From Chloroflexota bacterium (GTDB taxonomy: Bacteria; Chloroflexota; UBA4733), in contig JAMDCW010000131.1 of assembly GCA_023489405.1 (NCBI GenBank), forward strand, positions 1 to 43,305: DNA of 43,305 nt. The letters run 5' to 3'. Under the pieces are notes generated by a model. That model made no database searches. It was not told the DNA's origin and saw nothing but the letters and a program-made list of their open reading frames with translations. The position numbers and the translations under genes were made by a program. Position 1 is the first letter of the stretch; each line of letters begins with the position of its first letter. Shown here piece by piece: positions 33,595-40,608 of this stretch.

Positions 33595-35082
33595 GTGAGT
33601 GATTTGAGCGAAGAAGAACGAGAGTCGCGATCGCACGATAGCCCACCTCACGCCGAGTCACTTCCACAGTCAACATTAGCAGGCGAAGGGGCGTATCGGA
33701 CTGATTCGTCCTTCACTCAGATTGAGGCGTCAGCAGCATCCAATCAAGCGGTCGATATCCAGCACGGATTGGCCGAGGAGCAGTGGTTCGAGCAAGAGGC
33801 ATCCTGGCTGACGAGGTTTTTGGCAAATCCACGGAGCCCGCAGTTGCTCATGGTGCTCCTCATAGGTGTCTCATTCTTCTTCCGTGTGCTTTGGTTAGAT
33901 CAACCACCCGGATCCCTCATCTTCGATGAAAAATACTACATCTCTGCAGCAAGAACAATCCTCGGGATTCATCAGCCGGCTGATGCCCCCTACGCCAATA
34001 GCATTGTGGGGAAAGATCCCAATGCAGAGCACCCACCACTCGCCAAGCTGATCATAGCCGGCATTATGCGCGAGGTGGGAGACAACGCTTGGGGCTGGCG
34101 CTGGGGTAGCGTCATCGCAGGGATGCTTACTATCCCGCTCATCTTCGTCATTGCACGAGCAATAGGGCTCAGTAACTGGACCGGGCTACTGGCCTCTTTT
34201 CTCTACACATTCGACAACCTTGTCTTTGTCACCAGCCGGATCGGCATTCTTGACATCTACATGATGCTAGGAATGCTTGGGGGTATCGCCCTCTATCTCC
34301 GTGGAAAGACGGTGGCATCAGCGTTCTTGTTTGCTTTCGGCATCCTCTGCAAGGAATATGGCGCCTTCGGCGTTATCATTGTTGGGGCCTATGTCCTCGC
34401 TATAACTGCCTACGATACCCCCGGCTGGCGGATCGCACTGCGGCGTATAGCCCAGGTCGTCATGACAGGTTTGCTCACAGTCATACTGACTGTCGGCTTA
34501 CTGTGGCCACTTGATCTTAAGTTCAGTGAACATCAAAACCCTATCGAACACCTGCACTACATCTGGTCGTACGGCACTCATTTGACGCACCCTGCAGGCC
34601 CTACGGGCATCGAGAGCTGGCCATGGGAGTGGCTCATCAACGAGGTGCAGATTCCGTACCTGAAAGTAACGGTCACTGTTTGCAATACAACCCTCGCAAA
34701 TAACAAACCATGTCCCCAAAATGACGTTGTGCGGCAGTATGATTCCATCCTCTTTCGAGGCGCTATGAATCCTTTTCTGCTCTTTCTCCTACCTCTATCG
34801 TTTGCCTATGCGATTGGCCAGCTTAATACACCGCATCGTCGGAACGCTGTGCTTAGCCTTACATGGTTTGCTGTGACATTTCTTCCTTTCATACCTATCA
34901 CGGTCATCGACCACCGGATATCGTATATCTACTACTTTTTACCTTCGATTCCTGCGCTGGCACTGGCAACAGCCGAACTTTTCACATCACCTCGTATGCC
35001 TCGCTGGGTCATTGCCGGGCTCATAGGAGGAATACTCTACGGCTTTGCGGGATATTTTCCCTTTTCCGGATTCAAGCTCTAA
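33595..35082 (+). CDS. PMT-family (dolichyl-phosphate-mannose type) glycosyltransferase
   Basis: A GT-C membrane enzyme that transfers a sugar from a polyprenyl-phosphate carrier to a protein or other acceptor outside the membrane. 495 residues. A polar N-terminal tail of about 75 residues is followed by about 10-11 helices. The first outer loop has LIFDEKYYISAARTIL, with the Asp-Glu pair that is catalytic in PMTs, and DPNAEHPPLAKLIIAG, the second conserved loop motif. TASFLYTFDNLVFVTSRIG-like and LLWPLDLKF-type segments follow. GTG 33595 is the assigned start. A TTG nine bases later has slightly better ribosome binding spacing. Confidence 0.88.
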   Translation: MSDLSEEERESRSHDSPPHAESLPQSTLAGEGAYRTDSSFTQIEASAASNQAVDIQHGLAEEQWFEQEASWLTRFLANPRSPQLLMVLLIGVSFFFRVLWLDQPPGSLIFDEKYYISAARTILGIHQPADAPYANSIVGKDPNAEHPPLAKLIIAGIMREVGDNAWGWRWGSVIAGMLTIPLIFVIARAIGLSNWTGLLASFLYTFDNLVFVTSRIGILDIYMMLGMLGGIALYLRGKTVASAFLFAFGILCKEYGAFGVIIVGAYVLAITAYDTPGWRIALRRIAQVVMTGLLTVILTVGLLWPLDLKFSEHQNPIEHLHYIWSYGTHLTHPAGPTGIESWPWEWLINEVQIPYLKVTVTVCNTTLANNKPCPQNDVVRQYDSILFRGAMNPFLLFLLPLSFAYAIGQLNTPHRRNAVLSLTWFAVTFLPFIPITVIDHRISYIYYFLPSIPALALATAELFTSPRMPRWVIAGLIGGILYGFAGYFPFSGFKL

Positions 35083-35100
35083 ACCGGTGAGCTCGGTTTT
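35081..35100 (+). terminator. Small hairpin with T-run after the PMT-like gene
   Basis: AAACCG (35081-35086) and CGGTTT (35094-35099) pair around a 7-base loop, followed by one more T and TTAC-like sequence. It starts at the PMT stop codon. The stem is short, so termination may be partial. Confidence 0.4.
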
Positions 35101-35185
35101 ACGCGAGAGCTGGGTAGCCATAGAGGTATACTGTAGCAATTGGGAGCAGAATCAGTTTACGTTCGGTAAAGAGAAGTATCGAAAT

Positions 35186-35788
35186 ATGCGAAATCCTTTT
35201 CGTCAAGACTCATCTATCGAGCCTCTAGCAGGGCGGGTTCCGCCAGGTCAGTCGTTGACGCGTGACTTCCCTGTGCTTCACTATGGTCCTGTACCGGTAG
35301 TCAATTTAGCACGCTGGAATCTGCGCATCTATGGGCTTGTAGCTTATGCACCCACGCTTACTTGGGAGCAATTCTGCCGGTTGCCGCGAAAAGAAGCTAC
35401 CCTTGATATCCACTGTGTTACGCGGTGGAGCAAGCTTGACACCACGTGGAGTGGCGTCGACGCACTAGCGCTTTTAGAGGAAGTGAAACCACTTCCTCAT
35501 GCGCGTTTTATTATCGCTGAATGTGAATATGGTTTTACAACCAGCGTTCCTATCGATGTCTTTGCCCAACCGCAAACGCTCTTGGCAGACACCTATGAAG
35601 GTAAGCCATTGACACCGGAACACGGGTATCCCCTGCGTCTCCTGATCCCGGGGCGTTATTTCTGGAAAAGCGCGAAGTGGCTGCGTGCGCTCAAATTCGC
35701 TGCGCAGGACGAACTCGGCTTCTGGGAACGGAACGGCTACCATAACAATGCTGATCCGTGGAAGGAAGAGCGCTTTTCCGACGATTAG
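35186..35788 (+). CDS. Sulfite oxidase-like molybdopterin oxidoreductase (YuiH-like)
   Basis: 200 residues with the sulfite-oxidase molybdopterin fold and no extra domain. The Mo-ligand Cys lies in TLDIHCVTRWSKLDTTWSGV. Other conserved parts are WNLRIYGLVAYAPTLTWEQF, ECEYGFTTSVPIDVF, LTPEHGYPLRLLIPGRYFWK and SAKWLRALKFAAQDELGFWE. There is no signal peptide from ATG 35186, so it is probably cytoplasmic like YuiH. The frame is open upstream for 47 codons, overlapping the PMT end, but that stretch is not family-like. It precedes tatA by 64 bp. Confidence 0.9.
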   Translation: MRNPFRQDSSIEPLAGRVPPGQSLTRDFPVLHYGPVPVVNLARWNLRIYGLVAYAPTLTWEQFCRLPRKEATLDIHCVTRWSKLDTTWSGVDALALLEEVKPLPHARFIIAECEYGFTTSVPIDVFAQPQTLLADTYEGKPLTPEHGYPLRLLIPGRYFWKSAKWLRALKFAAQDELGFWERNGYHNNADPWKEERFSDD

Positions 35789-35852
35789 TGTGGGTTGGTA
35801 AGGTGGGTAGTTGTGTCACTGGAATTTATGAAAGACGGGAGAGGTACGTCCG

Positions 35853-36407
35853 GTGTTTGGATTCAGCCACGCTCCTGAGCTTATTGCGCTCCTGATCATT
35901 GCTTTTCTCGTTTTTGGTCCGGAGAAGTTACCTGAGCTGGCTCGCGGAGCAGGTCGTGGACTTCGAGAGTTCCGCCGCATTACTGGTGAGCTCCAGGGTT
36001 CTCTGACAACGACATTCCAGGAGCCTATCCAAGAGATCCGACAGGTGCAAAGCGAGATGCGACAATCCGTTCAAGAGATGAGGCAGTATGCAAGCGCTTC
36101 GCTCCTTGAAGCATCTCCGAACCAAAGGTACGCTGATTCAGCCGGTAGTTTTGAGCAGGCTCCACTAACCGAAGCAGAGCCGCAGTCTTCGGAATGGTTC
36201 GCGCCAGACGGCGATCCGCATACTTCAATGTCTCCTGAGGCCCCTGCCCAACTGCCACCTTCGAGGCTCCCTTCTGCGAGGAAGCCGAGCATCGTTTCCT
36301 CCTTCTCGGCTTTGACGGCGGGAGCAGGCGCCTCCTACAGCGAGGGCCAAGGCAGCGAAGCGAAGCAGTCGACAACTGGAGATTCGCCAAGCGCTGAGCC
36401 GAAGTGA
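35853..36407 (+). CDS. tatA: Twin-arginine translocase subunit TatA/TatB
   Basis: 184 residues. A short N-terminal helix (PELIALLIIAFLVF) is followed by the FGPEKLPELARGAGRGLREF amphipathic helix, the hallmark of TatA/TatB. Then comes a coiled-coil-like stretch (EIRQVQSEMRQSVQEMRQYA) and a long Pro/Ser-rich tail of about 90 residues. Length and coiled coil lean toward TatB, the FGPEKLPEL helix toward TatA. The subunit type is uncertain. GTG 35853 is the start. tatC is not in the window. At least two proteins here (the PBP and the binding protein) carry Tat signals. Confidence 0.9.
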   Translation: MFGFSHAPELIALLIIAFLVFGPEKLPELARGAGRGLREFRRITGELQGSLTTTFQEPIQEIRQVQSEMRQSVQEMRQYASASLLEASPNQRYADSAGSFEQAPLTEAEPQSSEWFAPDGDPHTSMSPEAPAQLPPSRLPSARKPSIVSSFSALTAGAGASYSEGQGSEAKQSTTGDSPSAEPK

Positions 36408-36434
36408 ATACCGAGGGAAACGACTGAGAGCTCC

Positions 36435-37145
36435 ATGAATATACGCCCCACTATCGAACAGTTGCCTAACATCAGAGCAGGAGTTTTTCTGCTTCACGCT
36501 AACCGTCCAGTACTCATAGATACTGGAATGCGTGGTCAAGGTCGCCGCCTGATTTCAGCTCTGCACCAACGGGGGCTACGTCTGGAAGATCTGGCGGTCA
36601 TCGTGCTGACGCACTGGCACATCGACCACACTGGAGGTCTCCGGGTGCTCGGTCGGTATACTCACGCTCCAGTAGCTTGTCACGAAGCTGATGTTCCTTA
36701 CATTACGGGAGCAATCAAACCGGTGAAACCTCGAGCAGGCACTGAAGCGGGGCGCTTTGGGCGCTGGCTTCTCACAAAGCTTTTTCAACCCCATCCTATA
36801 GATGTGGTGCTCCACGATGGAGAAGAAGTGCCGGAGATCAATGGGCTATACGTTGTTAGCACACCTGGACATACTCCTGGGCATGTCTGCTACTACTACG
36901 AGCCACTCCAGGCTCTCTTCGCGGGCGATGCTCTCGTGAATCGCAATGACAAGCTCGGTTTTGCTCCAGAGAGCTTTAGTGTCGATAGTGTCCAGGCCCG
37001 TCAAAGCATAGAGAAGCTCCGACGGCTATCCATAGCGCAATGTTATTTTGGCCATGGCATGCCTATTCTTGAACAAGCTCACGACCGTATCGAACAATTT
37101 GTCACGTCGGCTCATGCCGAGAAAGCCGAGCAGTCTATCAATTAG
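36435..37145 (+). CDS. MBL-fold metallo-hydrolase
   Basis: 236 residues with the metallo-beta-lactamase fold. Zinc ligands are visible in order: LTHWHIDHTGGL (HxHxDH), TPGHTPGHVCYYY (third His), ALFAGDALV (bridging Asp) and a late His in CYFGHGMP. The substrate is unknown; the family includes glyoxalase II, persulfide dioxygenases and lactonases. The start has a reasonable ATG after GAGAGC. The next gene begins 22 bp after the stop. Confidence 0.9.
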   Translation: MNIRPTIEQLPNIRAGVFLLHANRPVLIDTGMRGQGRRLISALHQRGLRLEDLAVIVLTHWHIDHTGGLRVLGRYTHAPVACHEADVPYITGAIKPVKPRAGTEAGRFGRWLLTKLFQPHPIDVVLHDGEEVPEINGLYVVSTPGHTPGHVCYYYEPLQALFAGDALVNRNDKLGFAPESFSVDSVQARQSIEKLRRLSIAQCYFGHGMPILEQAHDRIEQFVTSAHAEKAEQSIN

Positions 37146-37167
37146 TTTAAGGAGCGACAGGACTCTT

Positions 37168-37467
37168 ATGGGCATGACAACAGCCAGCGGATCATCGCAG
37201 CCTGAACTCATAATTTATGGGCGCGAGGGGTGCTGCTTGTGTGATGATGCTGAGATCTTCGCCTCCCGAGCCAGCCAAAGCTACCAGCTAAGCCTACGGC
37301 GAGTGGACATTACCGAAAATAGTCCGCTGTGGGACATTTACCGCTTCCGCGTACCGGTCGTCATTTTAGACGGAGAGGAGCTCTGTGAAGGTCGTATTAC
37401 CGAGCAATGTCTCCGAGAAGCTCTCAAGCAAGCTTTGGAACATAAGACGACGATACCACACCGCTGA
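37168..37467 (+). CDS. Glutaredoxin-like thiol protein (DUF836 type)
   Basis: 99 residues with a thioredoxin-like fold. IIYGREGCCLCDDAEIFASR contains the CxxC motif (CCLC), and RFRVPVVILDGEELCEGRIT contains the cis-Pro loop (VPVV). This matches the small glutaredoxin-like group common beside redox genes. I start at ATG 37168, which follows AGGA at five bases; a second ATG two codons later is possible. The gene overlaps the next one by 83 bp in another frame. Confidence 0.88.
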   Translation: MGMTTASGSSQPELIIYGREGCCLCDDAEIFASRASQSYQLSLRRVDITENSPLWDIYRFRVPVVILDGEELCEGRITEQCLREALKQALEHKTTIPHR

Positions 37468-38224
37468 TCCACTATGGCACATCCTCCTAGGGGCCAGTTG
37501 TATAACCATAACTTTTATAGGGTTGGGTCTGGCGACGGGTTCTTCTCTGCGCCTCTTACGATGGCTCGGGGGAGGCGTCTGTGCGCAGATTCTCAGTCAC
37601 ACCTTTGCTCCGGGCGGTCACTTCCTTCCTCTTTGCAGCCGTGATACGGGGATCTACCTTGGTATCTTCCTCTCCACGGCCTGGCTTGCCGCCAAAGGTC
37701 AGGGAACTGCGGCACGAACGCCGCACCTAGGCCGAACCCTAGTGTTGTTACTACCGTTCGTAGCGCTAGGAGTTGATGGATTCAACGCCCTATTCAATGA
37801 TCTTCAACTACCCCATCTCTATGCCCCCACAAATACCCTACGGCTTATTATGGGGCTTGCGGCAGGTAGTGCATTGCTTCTATTAGTTAGTCCAGTCTAT
37901 GCGACTACTCTCAGTGCGTACGACATCCAGCGAGCGCAACGTATTTCTCGTCAATCAGCTTTCATCTTTTTCGCACTACTCGCGATTGCTACTGGGGGTA
38001 TTTTGAGCAATGCGAGTATTCTCGCTATTCCCATTGCGTTTATCAGCATGAGTGGCCTCTTTACCATTCTTGTCATGCTCAATCGAATTTTCTTACACGG
38101 GTCTGCCGGCCTAATCCATCGCGGAATGCCTGTACCGTTCCTATCGAGATTTCCCTTGCTCGCCCTAGTTAGTATCGCAGAGCTGGGGGTTCTCAGCTTG
38201 ATCCACGCGCTCGTCATTGCATAG
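37385..38224 (+). CDS. DUF2085-like polytopic membrane protein
   Basis: 279 residues with about seven hydrophobic helices after a basic N-terminus. GGHFLPLCSRDTGIYLGIFL matches the signature of DUF2085 membrane proteins (a Cys-Arg-TGIY-Gly pattern, with Asp where a second Cys often occurs). The function is unknown. The only plausible start in frame is GTG 37385, which lies inside the glutaredoxin-like gene, so translation is probably coupled. The actual start could be a little later at a non-standard codon. Confidence 0.75.
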   Translation: MKVVLPSNVSEKLSSKLWNIRRRYHTADPLWHILLGASCITITFIGLGLATGSSLRLLRWLGGGVCAQILSHTFAPGGHFLPLCSRDTGIYLGIFLSTAWLAAKGQGTAARTPHLGRTLVLLLPFVALGVDGFNALFNDLQLPHLYAPTNTLRLIMGLAAGSALLLLVSPVYATTLSAYDIQRAQRISRQSAFIFFALLAIATGGILSNASILAIPIAFISMSGLFTILVMLNRIFLHGSAGLIHRGMPVPFLSRFPLLALVSIAELGVLSLIHALVIA

Positions 38225-38252
38225 CGTACCGCCGTTGATCCGTTGCAATGGC

Positions 38253-38281
38253 TTGACGGGCTGTCGCTGTGCTGTTATAAA
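38253..38281 (+). promoter_or_regulatory. Sigma-70-type promoter of the aroF leader
   Basis: TTGACG (38253-38258), a 17-bp spacer and TATAAA (38276-38281) give a near-consensus promoter, the best in the window. Transcription should begin near 38288, leaving a leader of about 285 bases before aroF. Confidence 0.75.
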
Positions 38282-38310
38282 TCGCGACAGTAGATATTTT
38301 TGGAGGATAA

Positions 38311-38397
38311 GTGCGTATCGCAGCGAACTGTAGCGCTGCGGCGTCCGGCTGGTTTGGTTGCTTTAGCTACCTGCCGCACGTCGTGGTGCTAGGTTAG
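38311..38397 (+). CDS. 28-codon leader peptide rich in aromatic residues, upstream of aroF
   Basis: GTG 38311 follows TGGAGG (38301-38306) and opens a 28-codon frame ending TAG at 38395-38397. It reads MRIAANCSAAAS, then GWFGCFSY, then LPHVVVLG. Trp14, Phe15, Phe18 and Tyr20 fall within seven codons. These are exactly the end products of the pathway that DAHP synthase starts. The ORF lies between a strong promoter and three alternative hairpins, the layout of an attenuation leader peptide. Corynebacterium has an aromatic leader peptide before a DAHP synthase gene as precedent. I have not seen this one described. Confidence 0.72.
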   Translation: MRIAANCSAAASGWFGCFSYLPHVVVLG

Positions 38398-38496
38398 GGG
38401 ATCCGCTGAGGCGAATACCCTGGCAGCCACGGACGTGCGAGCAGGCCGTCACGTGGCTGAGTGCTGTCCAGTTCCTCTAGTCAGAGCACTGAAGCC
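38375..38496 (+). promoter_or_regulatory. Three mutually exclusive hairpins (attenuator) before aroF
   Basis: Hairpin A pairs CGCACGTC, GTGG, TGC and T plus AGG (38375-38393) with 38419-38439, about 19 pairs with two single-G bulges. Its left arm overlaps the last codons of the leader ORF. Hairpin B pairs CAGCCACGGACG (38424-38435) with CGTC-A-CGTGGCTG (38447-38459), 12 pairs; it uses the right arm of A. Hairpin D pairs GGCT and AGTGCT (38455-38458, 38460-38465) with AGCACT and AGCC (38485-38490, 38493-38496); it uses part of B. So A excludes B and B excludes D. No T-run follows D, so control may be translational or Rho-dependent. Confidence 0.62.
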
Positions 38497-38557
38497 CAGA
38501 AGACGGCTTGATTCTCACGTCCTGGTTGCTTTGCAAGAAAAGCACCTAAGAATATGG

Positions 38558-38564
38558 AGAGGAA
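38558..38564 (+). promoter_or_regulatory. aroF: aroF ribosome binding site with complement in hairpin D loop
   Basis: AGAGGAA (38558-38564) lies just upstream of GTG 38572 and is the likely aroF ribosome binding site (GGAGAGG, nine bases before the GTG). It is perfectly complementary to TTCCTCT at 38472-38478, inside the loop of hairpin D. Pairing would hide the site. A functional interaction is inference. Confidence 0.4.
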
Positions 38565-38571
38565 ATCAGCC

Positions 38572-39453
38572 GTGAGTATTGCCAGTCTGTCATCCATTCA
38601 GGAATCACCCAGCCGGTCATACCCTTTGGTCAGTAGGCAATCACATCCGAACGATACTGTGGTAACTGTCGGTGCTGCCCGCTTTGGCGGTGGCCATTTC
38701 GCAGTGATCGCTGGTCCGTGCGCGGTCGAGAGTCGAGAGCAGATTTTAGAGACAGCACATGGTGTCCGCGAGGCCGGCGCGCAGATGCTTCGGGGTGGTG
38801 CTTATAAGCCACGGACTTCGCCATATGACTTCCAGGGCCTTGGAGAAGGAGGCCTTGAGCTTCTCGCTCTCGCGCGCGAGGAAACCGGATTGCCGATTGT
38901 CACTGAAGTTATGGATTCTGAAGACATTTCACTCGTTGCGCGCTACGCGGATATGATCCAGATCGGTACCAGGAGCATGAGCAGTTTTCGATTGCTTCAG
39001 AAAGTGGCACAGACCGGCAAGCCTGTTCTTTTAAAACGTGGCATGCAAGCGAGTATCAGAGAATGGCTGCTGAGTGCAGAGTATCTTCTCGCTAACGGCA
39101 ATGACCGCGTTGTGCTTTGTGAGAGAGGAATTCGAACGCACGATAGCGAATTCCTGCGCAATACATTCGACCTCTCAGCAATCGCGCTGGGTCACTTAGA
39201 AACTCATCTCCCTATTATTGCGGATCCAAGTCATGGAACAGGACGCGCCGACCTCGTACCAACGATGAGCTTGGCTGCTGTTGCTGCGGGTGCTGACGGT
39301 CTGATTCTAGAAGTACATCACAACCCTGCAGAAGCGCTTTGTGACGGTAGACAGAGCCTCTCTCCCGCGACGTTTACAGAGCTATGCAGCCGTCTGTCGG
39401 CGTACGTAGATCTTGAAGGTAAACAATGGTCACCTTTTTGTCTGGCAGGGTAA
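38572..39453 (+). CDS. aroF: 3-deoxy-7-phosphoheptulonate (DAHP) synthase, type I beta
   Basis: First step of the shikimate pathway, joining phosphoenolpyruvate and erythrose 4-phosphate. 293 residues, matching the AroAI-beta/KDO8PS-like group. Metal ligands and signatures are present: AGPCAVESREQ (Cys), RGGAYKPRTSPYDFQGLGEG, KPVLLKRGMQASIREWLLSA, CERGIRTHDSEFLRNT, IIADPSHGTGR (His), LEVHHNP (Glu) and CDGRQSL (Asp). One usually invariant segment, IGARNMQNF, is IGTRSMSSF here. No regulatory ferredoxin-like or chorismate mutase domain is attached, which fits control through the leader. I chose GTG 38572 for its ribosome binding site; ATG 38554 is inside that site. Confidence 0.93.
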   Translation: MSIASLSSIQESPSRSYPLVSRQSHPNDTVVTVGAARFGGGHFAVIAGPCAVESREQILETAHGVREAGAQMLRGGAYKPRTSPYDFQGLGEGGLELLALAREETGLPIVTEVMDSEDISLVARYADMIQIGTRSMSSFRLLQKVAQTGKPVLLKRGMQASIREWLLSAEYLLANGNDRVVLCERGIRTHDSEFLRNTFDLSAIALGHLETHLPIIADPSHGTGRADLVPTMSLAAVAAGADGLILEVHHNPAEALCDGRQSLSPATFTELCSRLSAYVDLEGKQWSPFCLAG

Positions 39454-39692
39454 AACCTCAAAAGCTCCGGCGAGATTCCTTGCCTGGCAGACAGGGAGGA
39501 GAAGGTCACAACCATTGAACTTACAACCTTACCTGCACCATAAATGCACGTAGTAAGTGCAGCGCGACCATAGAGGGTGGTGTCTATTCTGGTTGAGTCG
39601 TCACCGTACTTTTTACCCTTTGTCCGGTTACTAAGGTGATCGGCTACCGTACAATCAGAAGTGTGCAGATGGGACATTGAGGGAATCTGTCA
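39454..39692 (+). other. Intergenic region between aroF and cdaA
   Basis: A small hairpin (TGCAC, loop GTAGTAA, GTGCA, about 39544-39560) and a longer imperfect one (ACCATAGA with TCTAttcTGGT, about 39567-39595) precede a T-rich stretch near 39609 and could end aroF transcripts. TACAAT (39650-39655) with TTACTA 16 bases upstream is a weak promoter candidate for cdaA. GGGAGGAGAAGG followed by a 12-codon TTG frame near 39514 is too weak to call a gene. Confidence 0.35.
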
Positions 39693-40607
39693 GTGGGAGA
39701 AATTCTTTTACTTCTTCACCAGATGACCCTCATCGATATCGTCGATATCGTAGCGGTGACGCTCTTGATCTACTTCCTACTCGTTGTTATTCAAGGCACG
39801 CGAGCAGACCAGATTCTCATTGGCATTGCTGTTCTCATTCTGCTATCGGGGCTGGTACAGCTTCTACACCTCGAGGTTCTTGGATGGCTTCTCCAGACGA
39901 CCCTTCCTGCTCTACTGGTCGCAATCCCAATCATCTTCCAGCCAGAACTCCGACGCTTACTCGAACAGCTAGGCCGTACGAGCACCATGATCCAGCGTCC
40001 GTTGACTGTGCTCACTCCGCATCAAAACGCCAATCCCCTGCGCACTGTTGATCAAATCTGCGAAGCTACAGTTCGATTAGCAGAACGGCGCTACGGAGGG
40101 CTTATGGTTATTGAACGTGAGACCGGGCTCAATGATATTATCGTGCGAGGAGAACAGCTAGACTGCCAGGTCAACGCAAGCCTCCTACTCAACCTTTTCT
40201 TTATCAATGCCCCTCTTCACGATGGTGCTGTCATCATTCGCGGCGATCGCATTGTCGCAGCGCACTGTCTCTTACCCCTCTCTGATGAGGTAGTTGATAC
40301 GGAAAACTTCGGCACTCGGCATCGTGCAGCCCTAGGCATCAGCGAAGTAACCGATGCTGTCGCCATTGTGATATCAGAAGAGAGCGGCACGATATCCATC
40401 GCGATGAATGGGCAGATCATTCGGAATCTCGATGAAGAGCGCTTGCGTAGTTTGCTCATCTCGGCTCTGATGCATGGGCCCACCATCACGACAGGCCCAG
40501 CAACCAGAGGTCCTTCATCAGGGATTGCACCAGGAAAACACTGGAAACTACCATTTTTTGGCCGGCAGCGAGTCAAAGATCACCCTGCCGATCAGGGAGT
40601 AACCTAG
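39693..40607 (+). CDS. cdaA: Membrane diadenylate cyclase CdaA
   Basis: Makes cyclic di-AMP from two ATP. 304 residues: three N-terminal transmembrane helices (about 12-80), a short coiled linker, then a DisA_N domain. The catalytic motifs are HDGAVIIRGDRI (Asp-Gly-Ala at 177-179) and GTRHRAALGIS (Arg-His-Arg at 209-211). GTG 39693 follows GAGGGAATC. The C-terminal tail of about 40 residues is polar. The stop codon is one base from the start of cdaR, as in the widespread cdaA-cdaR operon controlling osmotic and cell-wall balance. Confidence 0.96.
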   Translation: MGEILLLLHQMTLIDIVDIVAVTLLIYFLLVVIQGTRADQILIGIAVLILLSGLVQLLHLEVLGWLLQTTLPALLVAIPIIFQPELRRLLEQLGRTSTMIQRPLTVLTPHQNANPLRTVDQICEATVRLAERRYGGLMVIERETGLNDIIVRGEQLDCQVNASLLLNLFFINAPLHDGAVIIRGDRIVAAHCLLPLSDEVVDTENFGTRHRAALGISEVTDAVAIVISEESGTISIAMNGQIIRNLDEERLRSLLISALMHGPTITTGPATRGPSSGIAPGKHWKLPFFGRQRVKDHPADQGVT

Positions 40608-40608
40608 A

